Below are positions 52,061 to 61,237 of a stretch of 64,000 bases of DNA, one piece after another. The translations under genes and the position numbers were made by a program. Source of the stretch: Spartobacteria bacterium. GTDB taxonomy: Bacteria; Verrucomicrobiota; Verrucomicrobiia; Chthoniobacterales; UBA10450. The notes beneath the pieces are model-generated. The model saw nothing but the letters and a program-made list of their open reading frames with translations. It had not been told where the DNA came from and ran no database searches. Position 1 is the first letter of the stretch. Every line of letters starts with the position of its first letter. The stretch spans positions 1-64,000 of the forward strand of contig PLCM01000025.1 of NCBI GenBank assembly GCA_003134765.1, read 5' to 3'.

Positions 52061-54718
52061 ATGAAGATCAAAACAAAAATTCTTTGGACGTTGCTCGGGA
52101 TGTCCTTGCTCGTGGCGCTCGTGGGCGCGCTCGCCGTGAACCGACAAGGGGCCGCAGCTACGGTCGCCGCGAAAAAAGAAGCCTATGATGTCGCCCGTGT
52201 GGTGAGCTTCCTCCTCACACCAGATCCGAATAAACTCTCGGCGTCTCCCCATGAAATCGTAACCAAGCTGCGTCAGACACAAGCACGGGACGTGGTTCTG
52301 ATCGATGCCAATCAGCTGGTTCTTGCCGACGCGGATCCATCAGAGATCGGCACCTACTTTACTCAAGACGAGGGTGGTGAAGTCGGGGCCACAATAAAGG
52401 ATGGACAAGTGCGCACGTTTATTGAGACCGGCGACAAACATCCGGGGGGCATCAAGCAAATCGTCGTGCCGGTCGAGGCCGAATCCGGACAGATAATCGG
52501 CGCTGTGATTCTGGAGTACACACCGCTCTACGATGAATTGATGCAATTGACGAAAAGCACCATCGAGCAGGTGATTTGGGCGGCGCTCAGCAGCGCCGTC
52601 CTGGCCTTGTTGATCGCAATTTATATGGGCCGTTCAATCGCCAGGCCGCTCCAACAACTGACCGACATGGCGATGGGATTTGCCTCCGGCCGGACAGATT
52701 TGCCCATGCCTCTGCCGCGCAAAGATGAGATTGGCCAACTGGCAGTCTCGTTCCACGCGATGATTCTTGAAGTTAGCAAGAGCCAGCAGGCGATAATTGC
52801 GGCGAAGGAGGCGGCCGAGGCGTCGAACCGGGCGAAGAGCGAATTTCTCTCGAACATGAGCCACGAGATTCGCACGCCGATGAATGGCATCATCGGCATG
52901 ACCGAATTGGTCCTCGAAACGGATCTCGACCGCGAGCAACGCGAATATCTCGGCATGGCGAAGAACTCCGCGCTGTCATTGCTCGGCTTGATCAACGACA
53001 TCCTCGATTTTTCCAAGATCGAGGCGGGCAAGCTCGAACTGGAAGCGATCAGCTTCAGCCTGCGCCAATGCCTCGGCTCGATGCTCAAACCGCTCGGGGT
53101 ACGCGCAGATCAAAAAGGACTCGAATTGACGGCGGACATCGCTGCGGTCGTGCCCGATCACCTGATCGGCGACCCGATGCGGCTGCGGCAAATTCTCATC
53201 AATTTGACTGACAACGCGATCAAGTTCACCGAGCGCGGCGACGTGACGCTGGGCGTCACAGTCGAGTCGACCAGGGGCGACCTGCATTGCCTGCATTTCA
53301 CGATCACGGATACCGGCGTGGGCATTCCGGAAGAAAAGCGGGCGCTAATTTTCGAAGCGTTCGCGCAAGCCGACGGTACGACCACACGAACGTACGGCGG
53401 CACCGGCCTCGGGCTTTCGATCGCGACGCAGCTTGTGCAGCATATGGGTGGGCGCATCTGGGTCGAGAGCACACTGGGCAAGGGAACAACGTTCCATTTC
53501 ACTGTGCGGATGCCTGTGCGGCACACGCCCGCGCCGAACGTTCGGCACGCCGACCTCAGTGAGCTCGAAGGCCTGCGCGTGCTCGTGGTGGACGACAATA
53601 CCGTGAATCGCCGGATCCTGCGCGAGATGCTCTCGCACTGGCGGATGCAACCCTCGGTGGTTGCCTCCGGCGCGGCGGCGATCGTGGAAATGCTGCGCGC
53701 GGCCCATGCCGGGACGCCATTCCCGCTCGTCATTCTCGACGGGATGATGCCCGAAATGGATGGCTTCATGGTGGTGGAGAAAATTCGCGAACACGCGGAA
53801 CTTTCTGGCGCGACGCTCATGATGCTCACTTCAGGAATGCCTGCCGGCGCGGTCGCGCGCTGCGGCGAACTGGGAGTAGCGAGCTACCTGACCAAACCGG
53901 TGACCCAATCCGAGCTGATCGATGCGATCCTCATCGCGATCGGTGGAGCGATTGAGATCGAGCCCGCCGTTGCAACCCCACCGATCCCGCGAGCCGCGAC
54001 CAGCCTCCGTATCCTGGTCGCGGAGGACAATCCGATCAACCGTGCCGTCGCTTCTGGTATCCTCGGGAAGCGTGGCCATTCCCTGGTGCACGCCGGCAAT
54101 GGGCGCGAGGCGTTGGAAGCGGTCGCGCGGGAACCTTTCGACCTCATTTTGATGGATGTGCAGATGCCCGAGATGGACGGGCTCGAAGCGACCCGGCGCA
54201 TTCGCGAATTGGAAAAAGCGACCGGACGCCACACGAAGATCGTGGCGATGACTGCGCATACGATGGCCGGCGACCGCGAACGATGCATCGCGTCGGGCAT
54301 GGACGACTACGTCTCCAAACCGCTGCGCAAAGAAGATCTTCTTCGGGCGCTCAACGGCGGAAAGTCCGAGCCGGAGCCCGTCGAAAGCACCGGGACCGTT
54401 CTTTACGGTCGGGAACAGTTGCTTTCGCAATGCGACGGCGATGAGAAATTAATGAGCGAGCTGGCGGCGATCTTTAGCGATAACACGCCGCAAATCGTCC
54501 GGGCAATTGGCGAAGCGGTTGAGGAACGCAACGCCTCAGCTCTGGCTACGCATTCTCACAAACTGTTGAGCTCCCTCGGAGCTTTCGGGGCGGAACGAGC
54601 GCTGGCGTTAACGTTGCATCTCGAAATGCAGGGCCGGGAAAATAATTTTGGCGGAGCAAAGGAAAGGTTCACAGAACTTGAACGAGAAACTGATAAAATT
54701 TACGCTCTCCTCGCCTGA
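52061..54718 (+). CDS. Membrane hybrid histidine kinase with HAMP, two receivers and Hpt (885 aa)
   Basis: N-terminal membrane helix ('[20 protein letters not shown]'), a ~135-residue periplasmic sensor domain ('[20 protein letters not shown]', '[18 protein letters not shown]', single-Cache-like), a second helix at ~170-190, then HAMP ('[20 protein letters not shown]'). HisKA with His268 ('[16 protein letters not shown]'), HATPase ('LTDNAIKFT', 'DTGVGIP', 'GGTGLGLSI'), receiver 1 with Asp560, receiver 2 with Asp699, Hpt with His833 ('[10 protein letters not shown]'). From HisKA to the end it is a close paralog of the giant kinase just upstream, so one arose by tandem duplication with a new sensor. 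The 3' end overlaps the next regulator gene. Confidence 0.95.
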   Translation: MKIKTKILWTLLGMSLLVALVGALAVNRQGAAATVAAKKEAYDVARVVSFLLTPDPNKLSASPHEIVTKLRQTQARDVVLIDANQLVLADADPSEIGTYFTQDEGGEVGATIKDGQVRTFIETGDKHPGGIKQIVVPVEAESGQIIGAVILEYTPLYDELMQLTKSTIEQVIWAALSSAVLALLIAIYMGRSIARPLQQLTDMAMGFASGRTDLPMPLPRKDEIGQLAVSFHAMILEVSKSQQAIIAAKEAAEASNRAKSEFLSNMSHEIRTPMNGIIGMTELVLETDLDREQREYLGMAKNSALSLLGLINDILDFSKIEAGKLELEAISFSLRQCLGSMLKPLGVRADQKGLELTADIAAVVPDHLIGDPMRLRQILINLTDNAIKFTERGDVTLGVTVESTRGDLHCLHFTITDTGVGIPEEKRALIFEAFAQADGTTTRTYGGTGLGLSIATQLVQHMGGRIWVESTLGKGTTFHFTVRMPVRHTPAPNVRHADLSELEGLRVLVVDDNTVNRRILREMLSHWRMQPSVVASGAAAIVEMLRAAHAGTPFPLVILDGMMPEMDGFMVVEKIREHAELSGATLMMLTSGMPAGAVARCGELGVASYLTKPVTQSELIDAILIAIGGAIEIEPAVATPPIPRAATSLRILVAEDNPINRAVASGILGKRGHSLVHAGNGREALEAVAREPFDLILMDVQMPEMDGLEATRRIRELEKATGRHTKIVAMTAHTMAGDRERCIASGMDDYVSKPLRKEDLLRALNGGKSEPEPVESTGTVLYGREQLLSQCDGDEKLMSELAAIFSDNTPQIVRAIGEAVEERNASALATHSHKLLSSLGAFGAERALALTLHLEMQGRENNFGGAKERFTELERETDKIYALLA

Positions 54719-55202
54719 GCCAGAGCAGCCGCAAGCGGATTCCCCGTCGAAGGCGCGCATTCTGGTGGCCGAGGACGACCCGGTGTCGCGCCTCCTCATT
54801 TCGACCCGCCTGACAAACTGGGGTTATGAGGTGGTGCTCAGGAATGACGGCGCGGAAGCCATGGCGGTTCTGCGCGCACCTAATGCGCCTACCCTGGCGA
54901 TCCTTGATGGCTCAATGCCGAATATGGATGGCCTCGAAATCTGCCGCCGCGTCCGCGAAGCGGAGAAGATGATTTACATCATCCTGTTAACCGCGCGCGG
55001 CAGCAAAGAAAACATCGTCGAAGGTTTGCGCGCGGGGGCCGACGACTATCTGATCAAGCCGTTCCACGCCGAAGAATTGCAGGCGCGAATTCTGACTGGG
55101 TTGCGGATAATGGCCAGGCACGAAACGCTCGCCCATCGAGTGACGGCTCTGGAAGTAGCAGCTTCTGAAGTCGGATCCCTCAAGCTTCGGATCCCACTTT
55201 GA
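54648..55202 (+). CDS. Single-domain-type response regulator (184 aa)
   Basis: Start uncertain: TTG at 54648 would overlap the kinase gene by 71 bp; TTG at 54678 is an alternative. The receiver domain begins ~residue 36 ('[20 protein letters not shown]'), with the phosphoacceptor in '[13 protein letters not shown]', the 'LLTARGS' threonine and 'DDYLIKPF' lysine present. A ~45-residue helical tail ('[20 protein letters not shown]') has no DNA-binding domain. It is likely a phosphate target of the upstream Hpt; the overlap suggests translational coupling. It overlaps the next gene by 4 bp. Confidence 0.88.
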   Translation: MAEQRKGSQNLNEKLIKFTLSSPEPEQPQADSPSKARILVAEDDPVSRLLISTRLTNWGYEVVLRNDGAEAMAVLRAPNAPTLAILDGSMPNMDGLEICRRVREAEKMIYIILLTARGSKENIVEGLRAGADDYLIKPFHAEELQARILTGLRIMARHETLAHRVTALEVAASEVGSLKLRIPL

Positions 55203-55819
55203 GCCGTAACGACCAATCCGTCGCCACGGCAGATCGGCTTCAGGCTGCCTTGTTGCCAAAACAAAGCACCATTCTGATCGCAGAAGATGATCCGGTCAGT
55301 GCCCGGATTCTCGAGGCAGCGTTATTAAAGTTCGGTTACCAACCGGTGATTGCCCGTCACGGCCTGGAAGCCTGGGAAAGATTCGATGAGCAGCCGGTGC
55401 GCGTGATCGTAAGCGACTGGATGATGCCACGGATGGACGGGCTTGCCTTCTGCGAAAAGGTTCGCGCGCGCGCGCAAACTCCTTACACCTACTTCATTCT
55501 TCTCACTGCAAATCAAACCAGCGCGGAGAACCATGAGCTGGCCAGCGCCGCGGGCGTGGATGATTTTCTCGCCAAGCCGCTCGATCGCGAAGTAATTCGC
55601 ACACGCCTGCGCGTGGCAGAACGGATCCTTCGATACACCGCTGAAATCCGCCAGCTCCAGGAGATGATACCCATTTGCACCTATTGTCACAAAGTGCGCG
55701 ATACCCACGATTATTGGGACAGGGTAGAAAGCTATATTCAAAAGGAGACCGGCAGCCGATTCAGCCACGGCGCCTGCCCGGAGTGTTACGACAAAGAGAT
55801 CGCACGGTTGACGACCTAA
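55199..55819 (+). CDS. Response regulator with C-terminal four-cysteine module (206 aa)
   Basis: TTG start overlapping the previous stop by 4 bp. Receiver ~24-140: 'STILIAEDDPVSARILEAAL', Asp in 'VIVSDWMMPRMDG', 'LLTANQ', 'LAKPLD'. The last ~45 residues form a small module, 'EMIPICTYCHKVRDTHDYWD' to 'FSHGACPECYDKEI', with a C-x-x-C pair at each end, likely binding zinc. This tail is familiar from PAS and receiver proteins of many bacteria; its role is unknown to me. Last gene of the plus-strand signalling run; it overlaps the convergent gene by 4 bp. Confidence 0.9.
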   Translation: MSRNDQSVATADRLQAALLPKQSTILIAEDDPVSARILEAALLKFGYQPVIARHGLEAWERFDEQPVRVIVSDWMMPRMDGLAFCEKVRARAQTPYTYFILLTANQTSAENHELASAAGVDDFLAKPLDREVIRTRLRVAERILRYTAEIRQLQEMIPICTYCHKVRDTHDYWDRVESYIQKETGSRFSHGACPECYDKEIARLTT

Positions 55820-56229
55820 CGAGCCGACAAGAGCTCCTCGATTTTCTCGCGGAGTTCACGTGGCCGGCAGGGTTTCTGCATGAAGGGCACGGACTCGACG
55901 TCAAGGCCGTGCAGCTTCATCATTTCGGGCGGGTGCCCGGAACAAAACACAACCGCGGCGTTCGGCAGATTAATCTGCAATTGGTCGGCAAGCTCCTTTC
56001 CCGACAAACCGCGCATCACCACATCAAGGAGGATAACGCGAATTTCCGGATGCTCGCGCGCCACTTGCAGCGCCTCTTCTCCGTCTCCGGCGACCAGGGC
56101 CAAGAAACCGAAGCCTTTGAGAGTTAAACCCAGAATCATGCGCATGGCCGCGTCATCGTCGATGACCAGAATGGTATGTTGCGAAGGGAGGGAAAGGATC
56201 GCGGATTGAGTTACGGCGTTACCGGTCAT
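55816..56229 (-). CDS. CheY-like response regulator (137 aa)
   Basis: Stand-alone receiver: 'HTILVIDDDAAMRMILGLTL' with the acidic pair, phosphoacceptor in 'VILLDVVMRGLSG', 'VFCSGHPPEM' and 'FMQKPCR' with the conserved Lys. No output domain. The end is convergent with and overlaps by 4 bp the regulator at 55199; the start overlaps the preceding LuxR-type regulator by 4 bp, so it is the last gene of the minus-strand operon. Confidence 0.92.
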   Translation of the reverse strand: MTGNAVTQSAILSLPSQHTILVIDDDAAMRMILGLTLKGFGFLALVAGDGEEALQVAREHPEIRVILLDVVMRGLSGKELADQLQINLPNAAVVFCSGHPPEMMKLHGLDVESVPFMQKPCRPRELREKIEELLSAR

Positions 56230-56900
56230 GCTTCGATCATTTTGTTGCGGATGGCATAGCGGACCAGGCCGGCCACGGAGTCGAGACTTAGTTTGCGCAA
56301 GATGTGGGCCCGGTGGGTTTCAGCCGTGCGCACGCTGATCCCGAGGGCATCAGCGACTCCCTTGTTGCTTCCCCCCTCCGCCAGAAGCTGCACGATCTCC
56401 CGTTCCCGTTCGGTAAGTCTCTGCCCGGCAACGTCGCCATTGGAATTTTTTTCCGAGCGGTTGATAAGATTCGCAAACAATATCTCGGAGACTTTACTGG
56501 TAAAAAACGGCTTATGCTGGGAGAGCGATTGGATGGCATCGACCAGAAACTCGTGCGCGTCAGATTTGTAGATGAAGCTCTTCGCCCCTGCCTCAAAAAC
56601 TTCCCGCACGAGCTCCTCGGTTTCATGCGCTGTAAACATGAGGATCTCAGTGCGGGGCAGGCGCCGCCTGATCTGGACAGCCGCATCGAGTCCGTTGAGC
56701 TCGGGCATGCTCATGTCCATGATGACGATGTCAGGCCGGAGTTCAATCGCCTGGGTTACGGCCTCCCGTCCGGTCGCAGCCAGGCCGCAAACTTCCCACC
56801 CGGGTTGTCGCTCAATCAGGCTGCGCGTTCCGTCGCGCATCACGTCATGGTCGTCGGCAATAAGGATACGCAAAGGCAAGGTGGCAGGTGTGGTTGTCAT
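56226..56900 (-). CDS. NarL/FixJ-type response regulator with LuxR helix-turn-helix (224 aa)
   Basis: Receiver ~10-130: 'LRILIADDHDVMRDGTRSLI', Asp in 'IVIMDMSMPELNG', 'MFTAHET', 'SFIYKSDA'. LuxR-type DNA-binding domain ~160-224: 'LTEREREIVQLLAEGGSNKG', 'VADALGISVRTAETHRAHIL'. All phosphorylation residues are intact, unlike the paralogous regulator at 62524. It overlaps the upstream hybrid kinase by 4 bp, so it is probably the DNA-binding output of that kinase. Confidence 0.95.
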   Translation of the reverse strand: MTTTPATLPLRILIADDHDVMRDGTRSLIERQPGWEVCGLAATGREAVTQAIELRPDIVIMDMSMPELNGLDAAVQIRRRLPRTEILMFTAHETEELVREVFEAGAKSFIYKSDAHEFLVDAIQSLSQHKPFFTSKVSEILFANLINRSEKNSNGDVAGQRLTEREREIVQLLAEGGSNKGVADALGISVRTAETHRAHILRKLSLDSVAGLVRYAIRNKMIEA

Positions 56901-59554
56901 GGTTTGTCAGGCTGATCGTTGAGAGCGTCGTGCAAGGTTCTCAGCAACGTCTCTTTGTTGTACGGCTTCGCGAGACAGGCACGGACGTTGAGGCCGGGAA
57001 GCTCCCGCGCCCCATGTTCCGGGCTGCCTAGTCCGGTGGAAGCGATAACGCGCACGTTGGGTTTCATTTTTTGCAACGTGCGAATGAGCGCAATGCCATC
57101 CATCAGAGGCATAGCCAGATCGGTCAGGACCAGTTTGATGTCGTCTTTGCGCAGCGCAAAAATCGCCAGCGCTTCCGGGGCGTCCCCGGCGGTGACCACC
57201 TGGTATCCGTGACCTTCCAGAAGTTCCCTGGCCACGTGCAGGATTAACTTCTCGTCATCGACAATCAGAAGCAGTTCTCCATTTGCTCGGGGCGCAACCG
57301 GTCTTTCACCTTCCGGCACCGTCCCCGTCGAATCGCTCTTTGCTGGGAGATAGACCTTAAAACTGGTGCCCGTGCCTATCTCGCTTTCGACGCTCAAAAA
57401 CCCCCCATGGCTCTTCACGATCCCAATGACCGTCGAAAGGCCCAGTCCAGTGCCGTGGCCATGCTCCTTCGTCGTAAAGAACGGATCGAATATCTTGTCG
57501 ATGATATCGCGCGAAATTCCCATGCCCGTGTCCTTGACGTGGAGAAGGACATGCGGACCCGCTTTCGCGCCCGGCGTCATACTCGCATAGTGCTCGTCTA
57601 CCGGGAAATTCGCGGCGGCGATGGTCAGGGTACCGCCTGCGGGCATCGCATCCCGAGCATTTACACAAAGATTGAGCAAGACCTGGTGAAGCTGCGTCGG
57701 ATCGCCCTCGATCGGCCACAATGATTGCAGGTAACTGGTCTGCACCGTAATCGCTTTGGGAAAAGTTCCGGTGGCAATCTTGGCCATGTCTTCGATGAGA
57801 TGGGCGGGTTGCAGGAGCAGTCGTGCCCCCTCCGCTCCGCGGGCGAAAGTCAGCACTTGTTTTACAATATCGGCCCCGCGCTGGGCGCAGGTTTCGATGG
57901 TGGAAAGAACCATTTCATCCTCTTTCGCCATTTCGTTGCGACGCAGGACGGCGGTTCCCATCAGGATGGGAGACAGAATATTGTTCAGGTCGTGCGCTAC
58001 CCCACTGGCCAGCGCGCCGATGCTCTCGACGCGTTGGGCGCGCAGGAACCGCGCTTCGAGGTCCTTCCGCTCCGTAATGTCGGTGTTGATGGAAAGAACT
58101 GACTTCGGTTCGCCTTTCTCATCACGAACCAGGGTCCAACGCGCATCAACCGTCACCGTGCTGCCGTCTTTGCAACGCTGCTGCAACTCGCCGCTCCACT
58201 TTCCCTTTTTTTCCAGCGCCACACTGGCCGCGTGAAAGGGGCCCAGCTGATCATTATAAATGTCGTTAACGTTGCGCCCGTCGACTTCCAGGGCCGTCCA
58301 TCCATAGAGCCTTTCCGCGCCCTGGTTCCAAAATTGGATCTGGCCCTGAAGATCCCGAACGACGATCGCGTCAGGCGCCAGGTTGATGATATCAGCCTGC
58401 TCGCGCACGCGTTCTTCCGCTTGCCGCCGTTCCGTGATGTCGATCCCGATTCCGCAAACGAACGCAACCTCCCCGTTCCCATTCAGGATCGGGAATTTGC
58501 TGCTCAGGATCGCTCTCTTGTCGCCGGATTGCCCGATTATCTCAATGCTCTGGAGGGGCGCTTCGGTTGCGATGATCTCCTCGTCGTTGAGGCGGAGAGG
58601 GGCTGCTATCTCCGGCGGCCAAAGTTCGTCGTCCGCCTTGCCAAACCATTCCCGCCCGGGGAAGGCGACCTGGCGGCAGGCCTTGTTGGCATAAACGTAC
58701 CGGCACGCGTGATCTTTGATCCAGGCATAGCCAGGAAGATTATCCATGAACAATTCGAAGCGCTGGACGCTTACGCGGGTTGCTTCCTCGGAGAGTTTCC
58801 GCTCGGTAATATCGTGCAGGACGACTTGCACCGCCGGCTTACCGTCGTGAGTGAAAGGACTGCTGGTTCCTTGCACGGCCACGGGCGTGCCATTCAGGCG
58901 GGTCCCCAAGATTTCGGTCGGCGGATTGCTTCCATTTGTTTGGCCATTCTGGGCTCGCTTGCAAATGATCTCGTGGAATTCGGGAGAAACCGTCGTGAGA
59001 AAGGATCGTCCCAGCAGTTGATCGACGTGGGCGGCGCCAAACAATTTCAACGAGGCTGCGTTGGCGAAGACGACTTCGCCGTCACAATGAACCAGGTACG
59101 CGTCCGGCGAGCGCTCGATGAGAAGCCGGTAACGTTCTTCGCTCTCGGCCAGCGTTCGTTCGGCCCGCCGGCGCTCGATCGCATACCGGATGGAGCGCTG
59201 GAGAACTTCGTCCCCCATCCGCCCTTTCACCAGATAATCCTGTGCCCCAGCCTGGACCGCTTTCAGCGCGAGAGTTTCGTCGTCTTGCCCGGAGAGCACG
59301 ACGATGGGGGTCTCCGAAGCCTCACTGTGGAGTCGCAAGAACGTATCGAAGCCTTGACTGTCCGGCAAGTTCAGGTCCAGCAGCACCACATCGAAATGCT
59401 GCTCCCGCAGCCGTTCGAGCGCCGCGTCTAACTGGTCGAAATGGACCACGCAAAACTGCCCACCTTCCGCATGGGTCAACTCGTCTTCCACGATCAAGGC
59501 GTCGGAGGGACTGTCTTCGACAAGCAGGACTTTGATCATTTTCACGTCTATCAT
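56897..59554 (-). CDS. Soluble hybrid histidine kinase REC-PAS-PAS-PAS-HisKA-HATPase-REC (885 aa)
   Basis: Start chosen at 59554 (MIDVKMIKVLLVEDSPSDAL) behind a GGAG; it overlaps the upstream gene by 4 bp. N-terminal receiver (~1-125, 'VVLLDLNLPDSQG'), three PAS domains (~135-500; the third reads 'INLAPDAIVVRDLQGQIQFW'), NtrB-like HisKA with His521 ('GVAHDLNNILSPIL'), HATPase ('LCVNARDAMP', 'DTGMGIS', 'GTGLGLS') and a C-terminal receiver with Asp in 'LVLTDLAMPLMDG'. No membrane helix. The N-terminal receiver suggests it takes phosphate or an allosteric signal from an earlier component, making it a relay node. The LuxR-type regulator downstream is its likely output. Confidence 0.94.
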   Translation of the reverse strand: MIDVKMIKVLLVEDSPSDALIVEDELTHAEGGQFCVVHFDQLDAALERLREQHFDVVLLDLNLPDSQGFDTFLRLHSEASETPIVVLSGQDDETLALKAVQAGAQDYLVKGRMGDEVLQRSIRYAIERRRAERTLAESEERYRLLIERSPDAYLVHCDGEVVFANAASLKLFGAAHVDQLLGRSFLTTVSPEFHEIICKRAQNGQTNGSNPPTEILGTRLNGTPVAVQGTSSPFTHDGKPAVQVVLHDITERKLSEEATRVSVQRFELFMDNLPGYAWIKDHACRYVYANKACRQVAFPGREWFGKADDELWPPEIAAPLRLNDEEIIATEAPLQSIEIIGQSGDKRAILSSKFPILNGNGEVAFVCGIGIDITERRQAEERVREQADIINLAPDAIVVRDLQGQIQFWNQGAERLYGWTALEVDGRNVNDIYNDQLGPFHAASVALEKKGKWSGELQQRCKDGSTVTVDARWTLVRDEKGEPKSVLSINTDITERKDLEARFLRAQRVESIGALASGVAHDLNNILSPILMGTAVLRRNEMAKEDEMVLSTIETCAQRGADIVKQVLTFARGAEGARLLLQPAHLIEDMAKIATGTFPKAITVQTSYLQSLWPIEGDPTQLHQVLLNLCVNARDAMPAGGTLTIAAANFPVDEHYASMTPGAKAGPHVLLHVKDTGMGISRDIIDKIFDPFFTTKEHGHGTGLGLSTVIGIVKSHGGFLSVESEIGTGTSFKVYLPAKSDSTGTVPEGERPVAPRANGELLLIVDDEKLILHVARELLEGHGYQVVTAGDAPEALAIFALRKDDIKLVLTDLAMPLMDGIALIRTLQKMKPNVRVIASTGLGSPEHGARELPGLNVRACLAKPYNKETLLRTLHDALNDQPDKP

Positions 59555-60003
59555 TGGCGCTCCGATGGAAGTATGACGAGGGAGAACCAAAAATCCTGGA
59601 TCCTCTGGACGACTTGGGTGAATTCATCGAAATCGACTGGCTTACTGATGTAACAGTTGGCATGGAGCCCGTAGGCTTTGCCGATGTCATCCTCGGACTT
59701 CGAGGTTGTCAGGATCACGACCGGTATGTTCTTCAAATTGTCATCAGTCTTGATCTCGGCCAATACCTCCTGGCCGTTCTTGCGGGGCATGTTCAAGTCG
59801 AGAATGATCAGGTCCGGGCGGGGCGCATCGGCATACTTGCCACGCTGATTCAAAAACTCGATGGCCTCGATGCCGTCATCGGCCACATGGAGAGTGTTGA
59901 GCATTTTGGCGCCGGAAAAACCTTCTCTCGCGATGAGAACGTCGGTCGGGTTGTCCTCGACCATGAGGATGACGACAGGGCACTCTTCAAATTTGCTGTT
60001 CAT
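59551..60003 (-). CDS. Rcp1-type CheY-like response regulator (150 aa)
   Basis: Single receiver of the phytochrome-partner class: 'VILMVEDNPTDVLIAREGF', 'LIILDLNMPRKNGQEVLAEI', 'VVILTTSKSEDDI' and 'CYISKPVDFDEF'. All phosphorylation residues are present, no output domain. It follows the PAS histidine kinase by 6 bp and overlaps the next hybrid kinase by 4 bp, so it probably carries phosphate between these two. Confidence 0.93.
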   Translation of the reverse strand: MNSKFEECPVVILMVEDNPTDVLIAREGFSGAKMLNTLHVADDGIEAIEFLNQRGKYADAPRPDLIILDLNMPRKNGQEVLAEIKTDDNLKNIPVVILTTSKSEDDIGKAYGLHANCYISKPVDFDEFTQVVQRIQDFWFSLVILPSERQ

Positions 60004-60009
60004 AGCGGC

Positions 60010-61215
60010 CTATTTTGTCTCGGGTATGGTGAAACAAAAAGTAGCGCCCTGGCCGGGTTCCGACTCGGCCCAGATGCGGCCACCGTGCCGTTCGACCACC
60101 TTCTTACAAATCGCGAGGCCGATGCCGGTGCCTTGGTAGTCCTTGCGTGTATGAAGGCGCTGAAAGACCAGAAAGACGCGTTCAAAATACTGCGGCTCCA
60201 TGCCGATGCCATTGTCAGCCACGGAGAATCGCCACTCGTGGTCGTTGCGCACCGCGCCGATGTGGATTTGCGGAGGACGTCCCCCCCGGAATTTCAGAGC
60301 GTTGCCTACCAGGTTTTGGAATAGCTGTGTCAATTGGGTCGCATCCCCACTCACCGTCGGCAGCGGGTCGCGGGTCACTGCGGCGCCACTCTCGGCGATC
60401 GCGACCATCAGGTTGGCCAGAGCTTCCTGGAGAACCATCTCGCAATTTGTGGAAGCGAACACCTGGGCGTGGGTGCTGATCCGGGAATAGGCCAGCAAGT
60501 CATTAATAAGAGTCTGCATCCGCTTGGTGCCATCCACGGCATGCGCGATAAACTCGTGGGCTTGTCCATCCAACCCGCCTTCATAACGCTTTTGGAGAAG
60601 TTGAACGCAACTGGCTACTGCCCGAAGCGGCTCCTGCAAATCATGCGTCGCCACATACGCGAACTGTTCCAGTTCCGCGTTGGAGCGCGCCAGCTCGGCA
60701 TTGATCATGACGAGCTCGTCCGCTCGCTTGCCCTTCTCCTCGATTTGGAACGCCATCTCTTTGTTGGCCGTTTCCAAGGCCTGGTTCACCCGCGTCCGTT
60801 CCGTGATATCGCGGATGTTGCATTGAATGAAACGGGTCGCATCAACGAGATAGGCATTACTGATAAACTCGACCTCGACTCGGCGCCCGTCCTTCGCTTC
60901 CAGCGGCAGACCCTCATAGTGCAAACGATCATTTACTTGCAATTCGGCGAAGGCGCTCCTGGAGGCATCTTCACCTTTGAAAGGGCCAATCTCCCATAGC
61001 TTCCGCCCCAGAAATTCCTCTTGCGAATAACCAAGCAGCTCCTTCATGAACGGGTTCGCGTCCACCACCTGCCCGGTCTCGGCATCGAGGATGAGAATGC
61101 CATCCTGGGCCGTCTCAAACAATCGCCGGTAGCGTGCGTCCGAGAGTCGCAGTGTTTCCACTGCTCGTTCTTCTCCGGTGAAATTGTGACCGTTCGATTT
61201 GTCACGGTCGTTCAT
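60010..61215 (-). CDS. PAS-domain sensor histidine kinase, soluble (401 aa)
   Basis: One PAS domain at ~25-145 ('YRRLFETAQDGILILDAETG', 'PFMKELLGYSQEEFLG'), a coiled-coil linker, then a HisKA domain of the phytochrome-like class ('ATHDLQEPLRAVASCVQLLQ') and HATPase ('NLVGNALKFRG', 'DNGIGMEP', 'GTGIGLAICKKVVERHGG'). No membrane segment and no GAF/PHY chromophore domain. Paired with the Rcp1-type regulator 6 bp downstream, an arrangement known for Cph1/Rcp1-like systems. The PAS ligand is unknown. Confidence 0.94.
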   Translation of the reverse strand: MNDRDKSNGHNFTGEERAVETLRLSDARYRRLFETAQDGILILDAETGQVVDANPFMKELLGYSQEEFLGRKLWEIGPFKGEDASRSAFAELQVNDRLHYEGLPLEAKDGRRVEVEFISNAYLVDATRFIQCNIRDITERTRVNQALETANKEMAFQIEEKGKRADELVMINAELARSNAELEQFAYVATHDLQEPLRAVASCVQLLQKRYEGGLDGQAHEFIAHAVDGTKRMQTLINDLLAYSRISTHAQVFASTNCEMVLQEALANLMVAIAESGAAVTRDPLPTVSGDATQLTQLFQNLVGNALKFRGGRPPQIHIGAVRNDHEWRFSVADNGIGMEPQYFERVFLVFQRLHTRKDYQGTGIGLAICKKVVERHGGRIWAESEPGQGATFCFTIPETK

Positions 61216-61237
61216 AGATTCATTTCTTCAGGCGGTT

